Shown: positions 7,741 through 16,489, numbered from the stretch's first letter. The stretch is DNA of 64,000 bases from Primorskyibacter flagellatus (GCF_900176485.1 NZ_FWYD01000018.1:1-64000), one strand, 5' to 3'. Program-made: numbers and translations. Notes: a model not told the origin generated them from the sequence alone.

Positions 7741-10185
7741 TCATGCCCCAGTCTTATCAAGCGCTGCTTGGGCTTTGTCCTTTTGGTATCCGGCCGGAAT
7801 CACGCCAATTCTGCCACGCGCGTAGCTTGCGAGATTTGTCAGCCAGTCGTTGATTAGACTTTTCTGCCCGTCTTCCAATTGGTGACCCAGCGCGTCAAAA
7901 GTTCGCGCGATCCCTTCGAGTGTCTCGAACGGGTAATGCTGCGGATCGTCCTGAAGCAGAATCTTGTAAGTGATATCGATTGCGTCCTTGAAATCCCTAA
8001 ACAAGTTTGCCCCAGTTCGATTGGCCCTTTCGGCCCTCAACATCAGGAACTTAGCGCGCCGGTCGTAAAGTTGACGACGGTCGAATCTCTTTCCAGTGCG
8101 GCGTTCGTATTCGGTTGCTTCTGTATACCCCTGTTCGAGAAGCTTCTCGGCGACGGAGATATCTCCCTCAGAGCATTTGGCCATGTGCCACTGCAGCCAA
8201 AAAAGCGGCATCCGCCTGATTTGTAGTTTTTGCTTGTTGTGTTCGAAGAAGCGGTCGACTTCTTCACTGTCAGTGACAACGTCAGAAAGGATGGAAAACC
8301 GCATCATCTGATTGAACATGCGCTGTTCGAAAGGGTTGCGATGGATCGCAGCCAGGTTATGCAACAAGGGAACGATAGCATCTACGATATCGGAGTCACT
8401 GAACAGGTTTTGTAGGATGTTCTGTGCGCCGATTGAGGGGATGGTCTGGATGATCTCACCTGTCCGTCGCACAAGGCGGAAGCTGTCATTGGCGGCCTTT
8501 GCATCGAACTTGTCAATGATGGCACCATAATCTGTCTCCATCGCATTGCTGAGGAAGGAAACCGGTGCATTCTCACCAATATGGGCGACAAATAGTGCAG
8601 CGATGATCGCCGCGCGCTCGGTCGAACTGAGGGATAGCTTGTTGAATTCTTCGCGATATCGATTTGTAACGTATTCTGACCGGAGCAGTCGCATCAGGAA
8701 ATGCGGTAGACTTGCCTCGCAGGTATTCTGGATGAAACGCAGCCTCGCATCGGAGCCAAGGTTGTGAAAATCACGCCAACCGGCGATCTGATCGGCGAGG
8801 TCGCTCAGGGCGTGCGCTTCGTTGTCATCAAGACGGGCGACGGGGATTCTCCGGAAACTGCTAAAGTCTTCCAGAGATGCAAGGCCAGCGGGGCTCGCAT
8901 CGACCGCCACGGCCCGGCTGGTGAGGAGCAAGACGCCTTCCTGCCCATCAAACTGACGCGCGATGCTGGCAAGCCGTTCTGCCGGTAAATCAAAGCAGTT
9001 TTCGATGATAAGTGCCGCATTCGGCGCATGGTGAAGAATGTCTGCAACCTCGTTCAACACGCTCTCATAAATCTGGCGTATCTCGTAGACTGGTCTTGTA
9101 CCTGACAGGCGATAGGCGAGATCGGTCGCGAGCAGGGTCTTGCCATCGCAGGGATATCCTTCGAGAAGCACGATCCGCGCATCATCTGCGATGGAAGACA
9201 GGATCTCCTCCATGGTGCCTCGAAGTATGTGATACTCGGAAACACCGTTGGACAGATCCCGTGCGAGCTGTGATGGCTCGACCTTGCCGAAGAGGAAAAG
9301 GTCTTCGATCTGGCTTTGCGTCGGCACTGTAGTGGCGGGAGGCGTCGGCGTGTATTTCGAAAAACTGGCAAGCCGAGGTTCTTTCGGTGCATCCGTCTCC
9401 AGTAGTTCTTTTACGGTGGCAGCAAGTCCAGCCCGGCCGATGAAGAACGGCGTACCAAGCCGCTTTTGGGCGGCAGTGACATCAGGGTCCGCCTTGGCAG
9501 TCGGGCGATTGATGAAGAAGGCTTTTTCACGCAATCCTGTAAGGTCGTTGATCGCTTTGTTTAGGTGAAAGTCACCGGCATTGAACCCCACGAAGGCCAC
9601 GATCTGAGCCTGATCAATGTCGCTCCGAAAGCGGTCGAGCCACTTGTTCACTTGGGTAAGCTTCGAATAGCTTTCGGCGCCAAGTACGCAGCTTTCACCA
9701 AAGTTGTGGATGTCCCACTTGTGCACATAGCCGTGCAGATGGATGATCGGGAGATTTGGAGTTTTCGTGCCAGGATCATCGGTGTTGTTAAGGGCCTCTA
9801 CCTCTTTGTTCGCTGCCCGTGCCGCGATCTCGAGAGAATCGTCATAATTCGTCGTATAGACTGCTTCCCAAGGGTAGCGCAGCAATTCCGTCATGTCTGA
9901 AGTTACTTCGGAAACCGAATACCGGCCTTTGAGTAGCGCCATCATGCCGTTGTCGGCAATTTTATCTTGGAGCGCGTCGGCGGCGTTCTGGAGGTCTTTG
10001 AATGGCGGCTCCTGACGGAGTTCGGTATTGAAGAGATTGAGCAGCTGTGCGCCGGTACCGAGCGTTTCATCCGGCTTGAAATTCAGACAATCCGCAGAAA
10101 ACCCAGCGCCGCAGAACAGGATGCCACCGCCGTTTCGGGCCAGGTCCAGGCGCCTTTGGAACTCCTCATGTGCATCTGTGGGCAT
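7741..10185 (-). CDS. SIR2-STAND anti-phage protein (Avs5-like)
   Basis: This 814-aa protein opens with a SIR2 NADase-type domain: GILFCGAGFSAD (residues 21-32), VYTTNYDDSLE (109-119), IIHLHGYVH with the candidate catalytic His149/151, and a Rossmann end near 195-205 (IVAFVGFNAGD). A P-loop NTPase follows with Walker A LLEGYPCDGKT at 340-350 and a hydrophobic Walker B-like strand AALIIENCFD near 395-405; helical repeats fill the C-terminus. In SIR2-STAND systems, phage sensing activates NAD+ hydrolysis and abortive infection. The length fits Avs5-type proteins better than DSR1/DSR2. It is monocistronic, with its promoter facing the next gene on the plus strand. Confidence 0.8.
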   Translation of the reverse strand: MPTDAHEEFQRRLDLARNGGGILFCGAGFSADCLNFKPDETLGTGAQLLNLFNTELRQEPPFKDLQNAADALQDKIADNGMMALLKGRYSVSEVTSDMTELLRYPWEAVYTTNYDDSLEIAARAANKEVEALNNTDDPGTKTPNLPIIHLHGYVHKWDIHNFGESCVLGAESYSKLTQVNKWLDRFRSDIDQAQIVAFVGFNAGDFHLNKAINDLTGLREKAFFINRPTAKADPDVTAAQKRLGTPFFIGRAGLAATVKELLETDAPKEPRLASFSKYTPTPPATTVPTQSQIEDLFLFGKVEPSQLARDLSNGVSEYHILRGTMEEILSSIADDARIVLLEGYPCDGKTLLATDLAYRLSGTRPVYEIRQIYESVLNEVADILHHAPNAALIIENCFDLPAERLASIARQFDGQEGVLLLTSRAVAVDASPAGLASLEDFSSFRRIPVARLDDNEAHALSDLADQIAGWRDFHNLGSDARLRFIQNTCEASLPHFLMRLLRSEYVTNRYREEFNKLSLSSTERAAIIAALFVAHIGENAPVSFLSNAMETDYGAIIDKFDAKAANDSFRLVRRTGEIIQTIPSIGAQNILQNLFSDSDIVDAIVPLLHNLAAIHRNPFEQRMFNQMMRFSILSDVVTDSEEVDRFFEHNKQKLQIRRMPLFWLQWHMAKCSEGDISVAEKLLEQGYTEATEYERRTGKRFDRRQLYDRRAKFLMLRAERANRTGANLFRDFKDAIDITYKILLQDDPQHYPFETLEGIARTFDALGHQLEDGQKSLINDWLTNLASYARGRIGVIPAGYQKDKAQAALDKTGA

Positions 10186-10588
10186 GGGTTAAGACTCCTA
10201 AATTATTGCTCATTTCCGAGGCGACGTAACCATTGCTTGGCTTCGTCCCCAAGGTTTTAGCATCGCCCATACTTTGTAAACTTCTTTGAGCCTCTTTCGA
10301 CGCATCATTCAACTTTTTCGGTAGTTGAGAATGGCCGCTTCGGTGAAGCTGCAATGCGGCGTCAGTTCTTAATACGAAGGTCCGCTTAGGGCCGTCTCTG
10401 CTGGGCAGACCCGCTGACCTGGGCGTCCAGCACGCCGCGCCGCCGCAGGTCTGCTTGGAGCCCCAGACTTGCCTTCGCCGTGCCTCACCTTTTCTGCGCG
10501 CGCACGCGGCAGGTGCCAGCCCAAAACACACTTGAAAACCACTCAGCACATGCAGAAACTTCGAACATGAGATTCCTGCGAAAAGGGG
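10186..10588. other. Divergent intergenic region
   Basis: It separates the divergent SIR2-STAND and HEPN-like genes and must contain both promoters. The middle (10340-10480) is GC-rich non-coding sequence containing AGGTCCGCTT at 10378-10387, the same decamer seen near 7.6 and 46.8 kb. A minus-strand frame running 10166-10687 is compositionally random and overlaps real genes on both sides. Confidence 0.4.
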
Positions 10589-11236
10589 ATGGTTGTGACC
10601 AGGAAAAGCAATTTCGAGGTGGTTTTTACAGACGGTTGGACTGAAGAAGATCATAAAGCGTACTCGGCCGAATTGACCCAGCGCCACCTCGACGAAACCT
10701 TCTTTTTGAGAGCTTTCGCACCTTCACCCTTCCATTGGCACTTCCAGCAAGCCACTGATGCCTTGGCAGATGGTCTATTTCTTCCGGGGATGTCGGGCCT
10801 ATTAAACGGTATAGAAGCAAGCCTTCGAACCGTTTGCTGTCGCGTCAAGGATCGTTCGTTGGCTGGCGACTTGGGTCGCGTGATGAGCAATCCGCTTCTG
10901 AAGGAAGCCATAGAAGTTGGTTTGAGAATTGAAAACTTAGCGTTTCCCGGAGAGGAAGGATTCTTGGAACAAATTAACCGACCTAAAGATCCGGTCCGCC
11001 TTGTGGATCTCAGGAACAACATTTGCCATGGGAATTTTCAAGCATATGCGCGCAACCTGCCTGAGATTGGTGAGTTCTTTACTCCTGAATGTTTGGGGCC
11101 AGTCTCGGCGGAACTTCTTGGTGTGAGTTATAAATGGGCTTTAGAAGTTTCGAGATTTATGGAGGAGCAAGGCTGGAGAACTGCCGAGGCCGGATTACAA
11201 ATGCCAAAGAACCCTTTGAGCCAATGGTTAAGCTGA
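10589..11236 (+). CDS. Hypothetical protein with HEPN-like R-x4-H motif
   Basis: The protein (215 aa) is predicted mostly helical and has LVDLRNNICHGN at residues 138-149, where Arg142 and His147 form the R-x4-H signature of HEPN ribonuclease domains. The preceding helix (LPGMSGLLNGIEASLR) also fits a HEPN four-helix bundle. The ATG at 10589 abuts the AAAAGGGG ribosome site; GTG at 10595 has better spacing and would shorten it by two residues. Its place in a defence cluster beside a SIR2-STAND gene suggests an RNase effector or toxin, but no partner antitoxin is visible. The family assignment is inference. Confidence 0.5.
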   Translation: MVVTRKSNFEVVFTDGWTEEDHKAYSAELTQRHLDETFFLRAFAPSPFHWHFQQATDALADGLFLPGMSGLLNGIEASLRTVCCRVKDRSLAGDLGRVMSNPLLKEAIEVGLRIENLAFPGEEGFLEQINRPKDPVRLVDLRNNICHGNFQAYARNLPEIGEFFTPECLGPVSAELLGVSYKWALEVSRFMEEQGWRTAEAGLQMPKNPLSQWLS

Positions 11237-12164
11237 ATTGAAGAGCATAGCTTGCGGATTTTTTTAGCGCACCTTGGGAGAGGCGGATCTGAGCTATGTC
11301 CGGACTGCCGACCTCGGGATCCTGGAACTTGCTGCGCAGTTGCATGAAGGTCCGATATGGGGAAGCTGCGCTGCGGCAACGGTGATCCTGGCCAAGGTCG
11401 GCTTTGGTGAAGGTTTTTTGATGCGGGACGCCGCGGAACGGAGCGGTTTTGCGCGACCACGACCCGCGTTGGGAAGCCTCCCAAGGTGGAAGCCGCGGGG
11501 GTCTTGGCCCCGTCTATGGGGAAAGTGTGCAGTCGGTTGGGGCGACCGTTGCATCAGTGCTGTGGCTGAAGTTGTGCATGGTGCCCGATGCGCTCGTGCG
11601 GTCGGCTGGGGATGCCGAAGAAGCTGTGTGTTTCGGTGTCATGGCCGCCTTTTGTGACGCTGGAGATGAACAACCACACGCCGTTCGGACCAAATCCGCG
11701 GAGTGCAGTTGGTCGTTTTCCGTGACGACTTACAAGCGATGTGTCATGCTGCCTGCTCCCTTGGTGGTGCGCGCGACATCGGTTTTTGCCCGCGTCGGAA
11801 TATCTCGATGATACGCATGGCGCCGCCACAGCAGGGACATGGCTCGCGCAGGGTGGTCCCTGGTGCCGATCGCAGCATCGGCCAGGAACACCATCGCCTT
11901 CGGGACGGCGGCTTCCGGGGAAATGGCCCACGAATCTCGCGCCTGCAGCATAGCTGGAGCTGAGCTTCGCATGAACGTCGCGAAAGGGCTGGCTCCGGCC
12001 ATATGCTGCGGTTGGCATGTAGCGCGGCTACGGGGCGTGCAGGCCGCTGGTAGGATGGTTTTGGTGTCAAAATTGGATCGGAAGTGGTATTAATTGTGGT
12101 ATTGTTATAAGGATAATAAAAAATAGTAATATAAAACAGTAATTTACATTATAATACATGCGGA
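11237..12164. other. Relic region with IS91 remnant and AT-rich tract
   Basis: The left part (11270-11550) is GC-rich non-coding sequence. The middle contains an IS91 transposase tail. The right end (about 12080-12160) is a strongly AT-rich tract with GTGGTATT repeated, directly before a putative attachment repeat. Such tracts often hold integrase arm sites or the end of an integrated element. No intact gene is supported. Confidence 0.5.
11744..11860 (-). pseudogene. IS91-family transposase, C-terminal fragment
   Basis: The minus-strand frame ends REPCPCCGGAMRIIEIF followed by RRGQKPMSRAPPREQAA and a stop. This is the zinc-ribbon-like tail typical of Rhodobacteraceae IS91/ISCR transposases. 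A near-identical tail occurs on the plus strand at 46137-46268. The upstream part is frameshifted and unrecognisable, so only the last ~35 residues can be supported. The left limit of the fragment is approximate. Confidence 0.6.
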
Positions 12165-12184
12165 CACCTCCTCCGCCACTTGCC
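12165..12184. repeat. Attachment-type direct repeat, left copy (site A)
   Basis: CACCTCCTCCGCCACTTGCC is repeated exactly at 18596-18615. The two copies bracket a 6.4-kb block whose integrase lies just inside the right copy. The CCTCCGCCA core is shared with two more sites at 29.06 and 45.81 kb and looks like the CCA-terminated 3' end of a tRNA-like gene. Confidence 0.7.
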
Positions 12185-12530
12185 ATTGATATCATTCGCA
12201 AAAAGGCGATGCGCAGTCATCTGCCCCACATAATACCCCACAAAGAAAAAACGTTTGAAAATCGTTCAGAAACGCGCCTTCTAACGGCGTAACGTCAAAC
12301 TCTCTGAAATGTGGATGCGCGCAACAGTCAGCCCACTCCGATCCCGTCGCGGTAGTCGTGAGCTTTGAGTTGCCCCCCCCCCGCAGCGTGGCAGTCCGTA
12401 TTGCGCGACTAAAAATACGTTGTAGACCAGAAGCCCACATATAATTAACAATGATTAACGGGCGACCTTACAGCGGTGGCCCACATTAGGCTTGTTTTTG
12501 TTTTCAACTTTCATTTGAGGTTTGTTTTTC
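12185..12530. other. Gap before the VPLPA-CTERM gene
   Basis: Contains a run of ten C residues (12373-12382) and no supported gene. An 82-aa minus-strand frame crosses the C-tract but has no family resemblance or ribosome site. The promoter of the next gene should lie in the AT-rich part near 12440-12520. Confidence 0.4.
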
Positions 12531-13313
12531 ATGCGTTTTTTCATAACTTCTTGTGTAGCGATGCTCTTGACTGCTTCGGCCAGCGCTGCTGCCACGGTTG
12601 TAGCCGAATACGATACCTTCGCATCAATCTCCGTGAGTGTTGTCTCAGCCACCTATGAGCACTCAGGTACCGATGCGCCCGGGGCCCTGCGCGGCGATAT
12701 TATTGATTACGATTTCGCTATTGACCGTTCCGGAACAGGAATAATTGACTTCAAGCGAGATGAATTTCCTTGGGAAGGGACTATCGATCCGCAGGGTTGG
12801 CCGCGCTACAGTGTGGCCTTGGCAGCCTCGGGCTATGCCAGTCCGACAGAGATTTCTGGCTCAAGCTATCTCGCCGGAGGGATCAATCCAGGTATCTTTT
12901 ACAGAGCTAGTTCTATTTGCCACCAGCATCCAGTCGGTGATTGTCCCGCAGTCGAACGGCTCGTTCTAGAACTGTCCTACGACGTTGAGACCCGCGCCTC
13001 GCCCGAAGTTCACGACCCACTGACGGGTAGCGCCTCGGCGGCGGCGAGTGCGGATCTGAGGGTAGGCGGTGACGCATTGCAAATCGGCGCGCGCGGCAAT
13101 TCGAATGTCAGCGGAACTCATAGGTTCGTTATGGAGCCGGACACATGGTTGCACCTTAGCCTATTCATTCCGGGCGTCGGCGGGAGCGCCACCTACCAGC
13201 CACCGCAAGTGGTCCCTCTACCTCCGGCGATTCCGCTCATGGGGTCGGGATTGCTGATGCTTGGTTTGGTGTCGCGCCGCCGCAGTCGACTGTCAGTGGC
13301 AACTGAAGATTAA
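12531..13313 (+). CDS. Exported VPLPA-CTERM sorting-domain protein
   Basis: I start at ATG 12531, preceded by GAGG at 12517-12520, rather than at the TTG nine bases upstream; this gives 260 aa. Residues 1-20 form a signal peptide (MRFFITSCVAMLLTASASAA). The C-terminus has VPLPPAIPLMGSGLLMLGL followed by SRRRSR: sorting motif, hydrophobic segment and basic cluster, as in VPLPA-CTERM proteins handled by a rhodobacterial exosortase. The body (Ala/Ser/Gly-rich, beta-type) matches nothing I know. It is the only plus-strand gene inside the 12.2-18.6 kb element and is probably cargo affecting the cell surface or matrix. Confidence 0.7.
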   Translation: MRFFITSCVAMLLTASASAAATVVAEYDTFASISVSVVSATYEHSGTDAPGALRGDIIDYDFAIDRSGTGIIDFKRDEFPWEGTIDPQGWPRYSVALAASGYASPTEISGSSYLAGGINPGIFYRASSICHQHPVGDCPAVERLVLELSYDVETRASPEVHDPLTGSASAAASADLRVGGDALQIGARGNSNVSGTHRFVMEPDTWLHLSLFIPGVGGSATYQPPQVVPLPPAIPLMGSGLLMLGLVSRRRSRLSVATED

Positions 13314-13464
13314 CACGCTCAGAAGTTGGCGTTATTCGGTCAAGGCAACAGTGGGCTTTTTGTCCGCCCATCGGATTGGGTTTCTGGCGTAATTCGGTGA
13401 CAGCTGAGACTAGCAGAAAGGGCGCTACAATTTCAAAAGCGATTATACTGGACCAAATGAGCCG

Positions 13465-14106
13465 CTATTTATCAACATAGATCCTCATGTCATCATCGCT
13501 AAGAAGGTGGCGATACTTCCAAATGAATTCGCGGTCGGCCTCGCACTCGCACCATTCGATTTCAAAGCAGTGCTGGGCATAGGTCCGGTTCCACATGCCT
13601 TTGGGCTTGAAGGCTATAAGGTTTGCCGTGCCGGGCGCGCCGCCCAGCGCAACGCGCAGTTTGTTTGCGCGCCTCAACATGCGGTCGTAACGGGCCTCTG
13701 ACTGGCTGGTATAGGCAACATCGTAGCAGTGGCGGCAAAGGAAGTAGCGACCCCCTGCAAACAGCTTCCCAACGCGACAGTTGCAGGATCGGCCAGAGAC
13801 AACACCGGGGCAGAGAAAGTAGGGGCGTTGCCCGCCAAAGTGGCAATCTGCGCGGATGATGCGGATGGATTCGGTTATCGGTTCCCATGCGCCGCCGTGC
13901 TGGCTGATCCGGTAATCTAGGACCAACTGGCTTTGCTCTGCGCGATAGGCAATGCGGGCAACTTCTTCGCCGTCCTGTGACCAGATCCAATTGCCTCGCC
14001 TGCCGGGTTGCAAGCAGCCGTCGCGGTGCATCCTGTTCACATCCAGTGACCGGCAGGCCTCTGCCCTTCGCCGTCTGGCGGGGCGGCCTGATCCATATCC
14101 GCCCAT
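13465..14106 (-). CDS. Phage-associated hypothetical with cysteine clusters
   Basis: The 213-aa product begins MGGYGSGRPARRRRAEACRS and contains FLCPGVVSGRSCNCRVGKLF then YFLCRHCYDVAYTSQ. The paired Cys/His sites suggest zinc binding. Proteins starting with GGYGSGR and this Cys pattern are frequent in alphaproteobacterial prophages and integrated elements, but I know of no established function. It is the most distal gene of the minus-strand set and lies next to the cargo gene. Confidence 0.6.
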   Translation of the reverse strand: MGGYGSGRPARRRRAEACRSLDVNRMHRDGCLQPGRRGNWIWSQDGEEVARIAYRAEQSQLVLDYRISQHGGAWEPITESIRIIRADCHFGGQRPYFLCPGVVSGRSCNCRVGKLFAGGRYFLCRHCYDVAYTSQSEARYDRMLRRANKLRVALGGAPGTANLIAFKPKGMWNRTYAQHCFEIEWCECEADREFIWKYRHLLSDDDMRIYVDK

Positions 14107-14187
14107 CAGACAGCCACCTGATATTTTCCGAAATCATTAGCCAAGTTCAACTTTATCGGTGCCAGTCTGCGGCGCGCAGCCGGTTTT

Positions 14188-14523
14188 CTAACCGTGATCA
14201 TGTCCGGCTTTCGCCATCTGTGATTTTGCGATGAAATAGCCCAGCGCTCCGAAAGACAGGTCGGCGATGCTATCAGCCATCACCGGCCAAGTGCCGCCGC
14301 CGTTCGGAATATCGCCCAGCAGTTCTTTGACGATCCAACAGCTAAACAGGAAGGCCACCAGCCGCGTGGGCGCATGGAACAGAGCAAGGCTCGCCCCTAT
14401 CAGCATATGCGCCATCTGCACCGACAGCATTGCGTGCCAGTCGGGCGCAGGATCGGGGCCAAGGTCAGAGCGGGCAAACTCTGCCAAGGCTTCCCGCACG
14501 GCGTTTTTGAAATCTGCCATCAT
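14188..14523 (-). CDS. Small membrane protein of the integrated element
   Basis: This 111-aa protein has a hydrophobic segment around residues 35-70 (MLIGASLALF, LVAFLFSCWIVKELL) and a second weaker one near 88-100 (LSFGALGYFIA), with a His-containing tail AGHDHG. Its start overlaps the stop of the primase-polymerase gene (ATGA-type, 14520-14523), so the two are coupled. A holin-like or membrane-anchoring role is possible but not shown. Confidence 0.5.
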   Translation of the reverse strand: MMADFKNAVREALAEFARSDLGPDPAPDWHAMLSVQMAHMLIGASLALFHAPTRLVAFLFSCWIVKELLGDIPNGGGTWPVMADSIADLSFGALGYFIAKSQMAKAGHDHG

Positions 14524-15662
14524 GTTTCGCCGTCCGATTTGTAGGTCTGAAATCGCGCGTCATAAGTAATCTTAGACCCTTCCCCCGCCTTCTTCCGCAC
14601 CACTCTAGAGCGAAGTAGTGGGATATCAGCGTCGGCTAAGTTCGGGCGCATCCGGGTCAAGACGAAGGTTTGTGGCCGTGATCCTGCCCGATGCTTGCCC
14701 GCCAGCCGCAATAGTCCCGCGTCCTCCAAGCTGCGCCGTGCTGCCCGCAGGCGGGGCTTTGACAGGTTCAACAGGCCAGCCGCCCGCATGGCATCGAAAT
14801 CCAGCGGAAAGTGTTTGCCGGGGCTATGGCCGTGCTGATCCACCAGCAGCGCCAGCAGGGCGATAGCATCCGCACCATTCGGCAGACCGCGCAAAGCATC
14901 CAAGGCCAGTCGCTGCATGGGAAAGGCGCTGTCACGGCCCCGATAGACGCGGTTCTCTAATCGGCATTTCCAAGCCCATCCGGCAATGTCGTGCAACTCG
15001 CTATCGGGCATTGTCGCAGGATCTTCGCACCAGTCGTCACGAATGCCCGTAAGGTTAGCTTGCAGTTCGTTGGCATCGTTCACAAATTCCACCATGCGCA
15101 CGGCCTCCTTCACCATTTCAACATGCCTGTGCCCGGTCGGAATAGGGGCTGTCTTTGCAGTGACAGCGCCACGGATCAACGGCAGTGCATCTTTCCCCAG
15201 CAAACCCTTGACCGCGCCATACACCCCGCCATCAGGGCGTTGTGACAACGGCCCCACCACATAGCTGCACGCCCCTGTCTTGATATCGACGGGCAAGCCC
15301 TCTCCGCGCAGGTTCGGCATAGTCCCGGCGGCGCGGTAATAGAGATGCCGACCGCGCGGGGTCGTGACATGGACCGGGCTGCGGCCAAAGCGTGCTTCCA
15401 TCTGCGCGACAAGGTCCGCGTCGTCATCGTCGCAGTCGATCACCGCCAGACCGTCCAGCCGCACACCGTAGACCTGCGAACCTGTCCGGTGCATCGGGGC
15501 CAGGATCTGCGACAGAGTCAGGCCGGGGCCAGCCCACGCCCGTAACAGTGGCACTTTGCCATCCGCGCCACCCAAGGGCAGCAAGGGGAAGCCCGCCCCT
15601 TTCAGGCGAGCAACCTCGTTGCGGATCACATCGGGCAAACTGCTTACCCGAAGGGCTGTCAT
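14520..15662 (-). CDS. Primase-polymerase (AEP superfamily) of the integrated element
   Basis: The 380-aa protein has the N-terminal prim-pol fold of replication proteins from plasmids and phage satellites. Motif I is LAVIDCDDDD (Asp76, Asp78), motif II is TPRGRHLYYR with His106, and motif III is LPVDIKTG with Asp126. These are the metal- and nucleotide-binding residues of archaeo-eukaryotic primases. The C-terminal half has a winged-helix-like stretch (LLNLSKPRLRAARRSL) that may bind DNA. No helicase domain is present, so host helicase use is likely. Both ends overlap neighbours by four bases, a tightly coupled operon. It suggests that the element can replicate after excision. Confidence 0.75.
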   Translation of the reverse strand: MTALRVSSLPDVIRNEVARLKGAGFPLLPLGGADGKVPLLRAWAGPGLTLSQILAPMHRTGSQVYGVRLDGLAVIDCDDDDADLVAQMEARFGRSPVHVTTPRGRHLYYRAAGTMPNLRGEGLPVDIKTGACSYVVGPLSQRPDGGVYGAVKGLLGKDALPLIRGAVTAKTAPIPTGHRHVEMVKEAVRMVEFVNDANELQANLTGIRDDWCEDPATMPDSELHDIAGWAWKCRLENRVYRGRDSAFPMQRLALDALRGLPNGADAIALLALLVDQHGHSPGKHFPLDFDAMRAAGLLNLSKPRLRAARRSLEDAGLLRLAGKHRAGSRPQTFVLTRMRPNLADADIPLLRSRVVRKKAGEGSKITYDARFQTYKSDGET

Positions 15663-15760
15663 TGCTTACCCTCCCCATAGGCGAGATTGGCAATGCACTG
15701 CGCCACGGCCCTAGATACCCCTAATTTACGGCGAATATGAGCGATGCGCAGGGCCATCAT
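15659..15760 (-). CDS. 33-aa coupled small protein
   Basis: The reading MMALRIAHIRRKLGVSRA then VAQCIANLAYGEGKQ is helical and basic, and resembles the short 'phage-type' ORFs that precede primases in rhodobacterial elements. Its start overlaps the stop of the upstream gene (ATGA at 15757-15760) and its stop overlaps the primase start (15659-15662). This double coupling is the main evidence that it is real. Function unknown; it could be a small DNA-binding or accessory replication peptide. Confidence 0.55.
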   Translation of the reverse strand: MMALRIAHIRRKLGVSRAVAQCIANLAYGEGKQ

Positions 15761-16122
15761 GTTCGGCCCTCCATCTGTTCAACGCATTCAACACGACCAT
15801 TGAGAAAATAGACGCCAAATCTTGCACGGTCCGTCGCGGCGTCGTTTTCATACATTTCCTTGATGATCGGCACGCGGTATTCATGGCGCAGGATGCAGAC
15901 ACGGTCTGAAATCCGCACCGGGCTTGCACAAAATACGGGTTGCGCGATCAATGCATCAAGAATGATCCTGTTGCCTTTTGACAGCGTGATCAGGCGCGTG
16001 TCACCAACTTCGTCGGTGATCCTGTAATGCGCTGGCGTAGCGTCCCGCGGCAAGTCGCGCCACGCTTCAACCCGCAGGGCGTTAGCAGGGGGGGTAGCGC
16101 CAAAATTCGTGGTCTTATTCAT
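15757..16122 (-). CDS. Hypothetical protein of the integrated element
   Basis: A 121-aa soluble protein starting MNKTTNFGATPPANALRVEA. The middle (YRITDEVGDTRLITLSKGN then RIILDALIAQPVFC...RISDRVCILRHEY) resembles a winged-helix unit found in alphaproteobacterial prophage proteins. The ATG at 16120-16122 is preceded by AAAGGAAAT. It heads the replication sub-operon, coupled to the 33-aa ORF. It may be a regulator; I do not recognise a named family. Confidence 0.5.
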   Translation of the reverse strand: MNKTTNFGATPPANALRVEAWRDLPRDATPAHYRITDEVGDTRLITLSKGNRIILDALIAQPVFCASPVRISDRVCILRHEYRVPIIKEMYENDAATDRARFGVYFLNGRVECVEQMEGRT

Positions 16123-16227
16123 CTTCTGATTTCCTTTGTTGAAATCAGAACGGGCCGGGGATATTCTTGCACTTGCTAAAGCTACACGAATAGAGCCGCT
16201 GCCCGTTCATAGGGTGGCGGTTTTTCG

Positions 16228-16413
16228 TTATTCGGCTTCGGCTTTGGCAGCTTCCCAAGCCTCGATATCTGACAGCCTCCAGCGTGAGCAGCCGGGTGTT
16301 AGGCGGATGGGCTTTGGAAAGGTCGGGTCGGTATTCGGCCAACGGCGCGGGGTCAGATAATGGACTCCATAACGTTCGCCAAGCTGGCGGTCTGATAGAT
16401 AGGTTGCAGGCAT
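16228..16413 (-). CDS. AlpA-like helix-turn-helix regulator/excisionase
   Basis: The 61-aa product has the AlpA/MerR-type winged HTH used by P4-like elements: YLSDRQLGERYGVHYLTPRRW, then DPTFPKPIRL, and finally SRWRLSDIEAWEAAK. I start at ATG 16413 because GGAG lies at the proper distance upstream; an in-frame ATG at 16425 would add four residues. AlpA proteins switch integrase expression and can act as recombination directionality factors. Position between replication and integration genes fits that role. Confidence 0.7.
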   Translation of the reverse strand: MPATYLSDRQLGERYGVHYLTPRRWPNTDPTFPKPIRLTPGCSRWRLSDIEAWEAAKAEAE

Positions 16414-16489
16414 ATGCATCTCCATAGGGTTACTATGGAATGCATTGTCAGGTATCGGGTCACGATTGGCTTGACGGAGATGAGAGGTT

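Noticed and set aside
7527-7760. 77-aa minus-strand ORF
   Set aside because: Overlaps the 3' end of the SIR2-STAND gene, has no ribosome site and lies in a non-coding relic type that recurs elsewhere in the window.
10166-10687. 173-aa minus-strand ORF
   Set aside because: Overlaps two genes, has random composition, and shares its sequence with non-coding relic motifs.
12192-12440. 82-aa minus-strand ORF across the C tract
   Set aside because: No family resemblance and no ribosome site; the homopolymer makes the frame unreliable.
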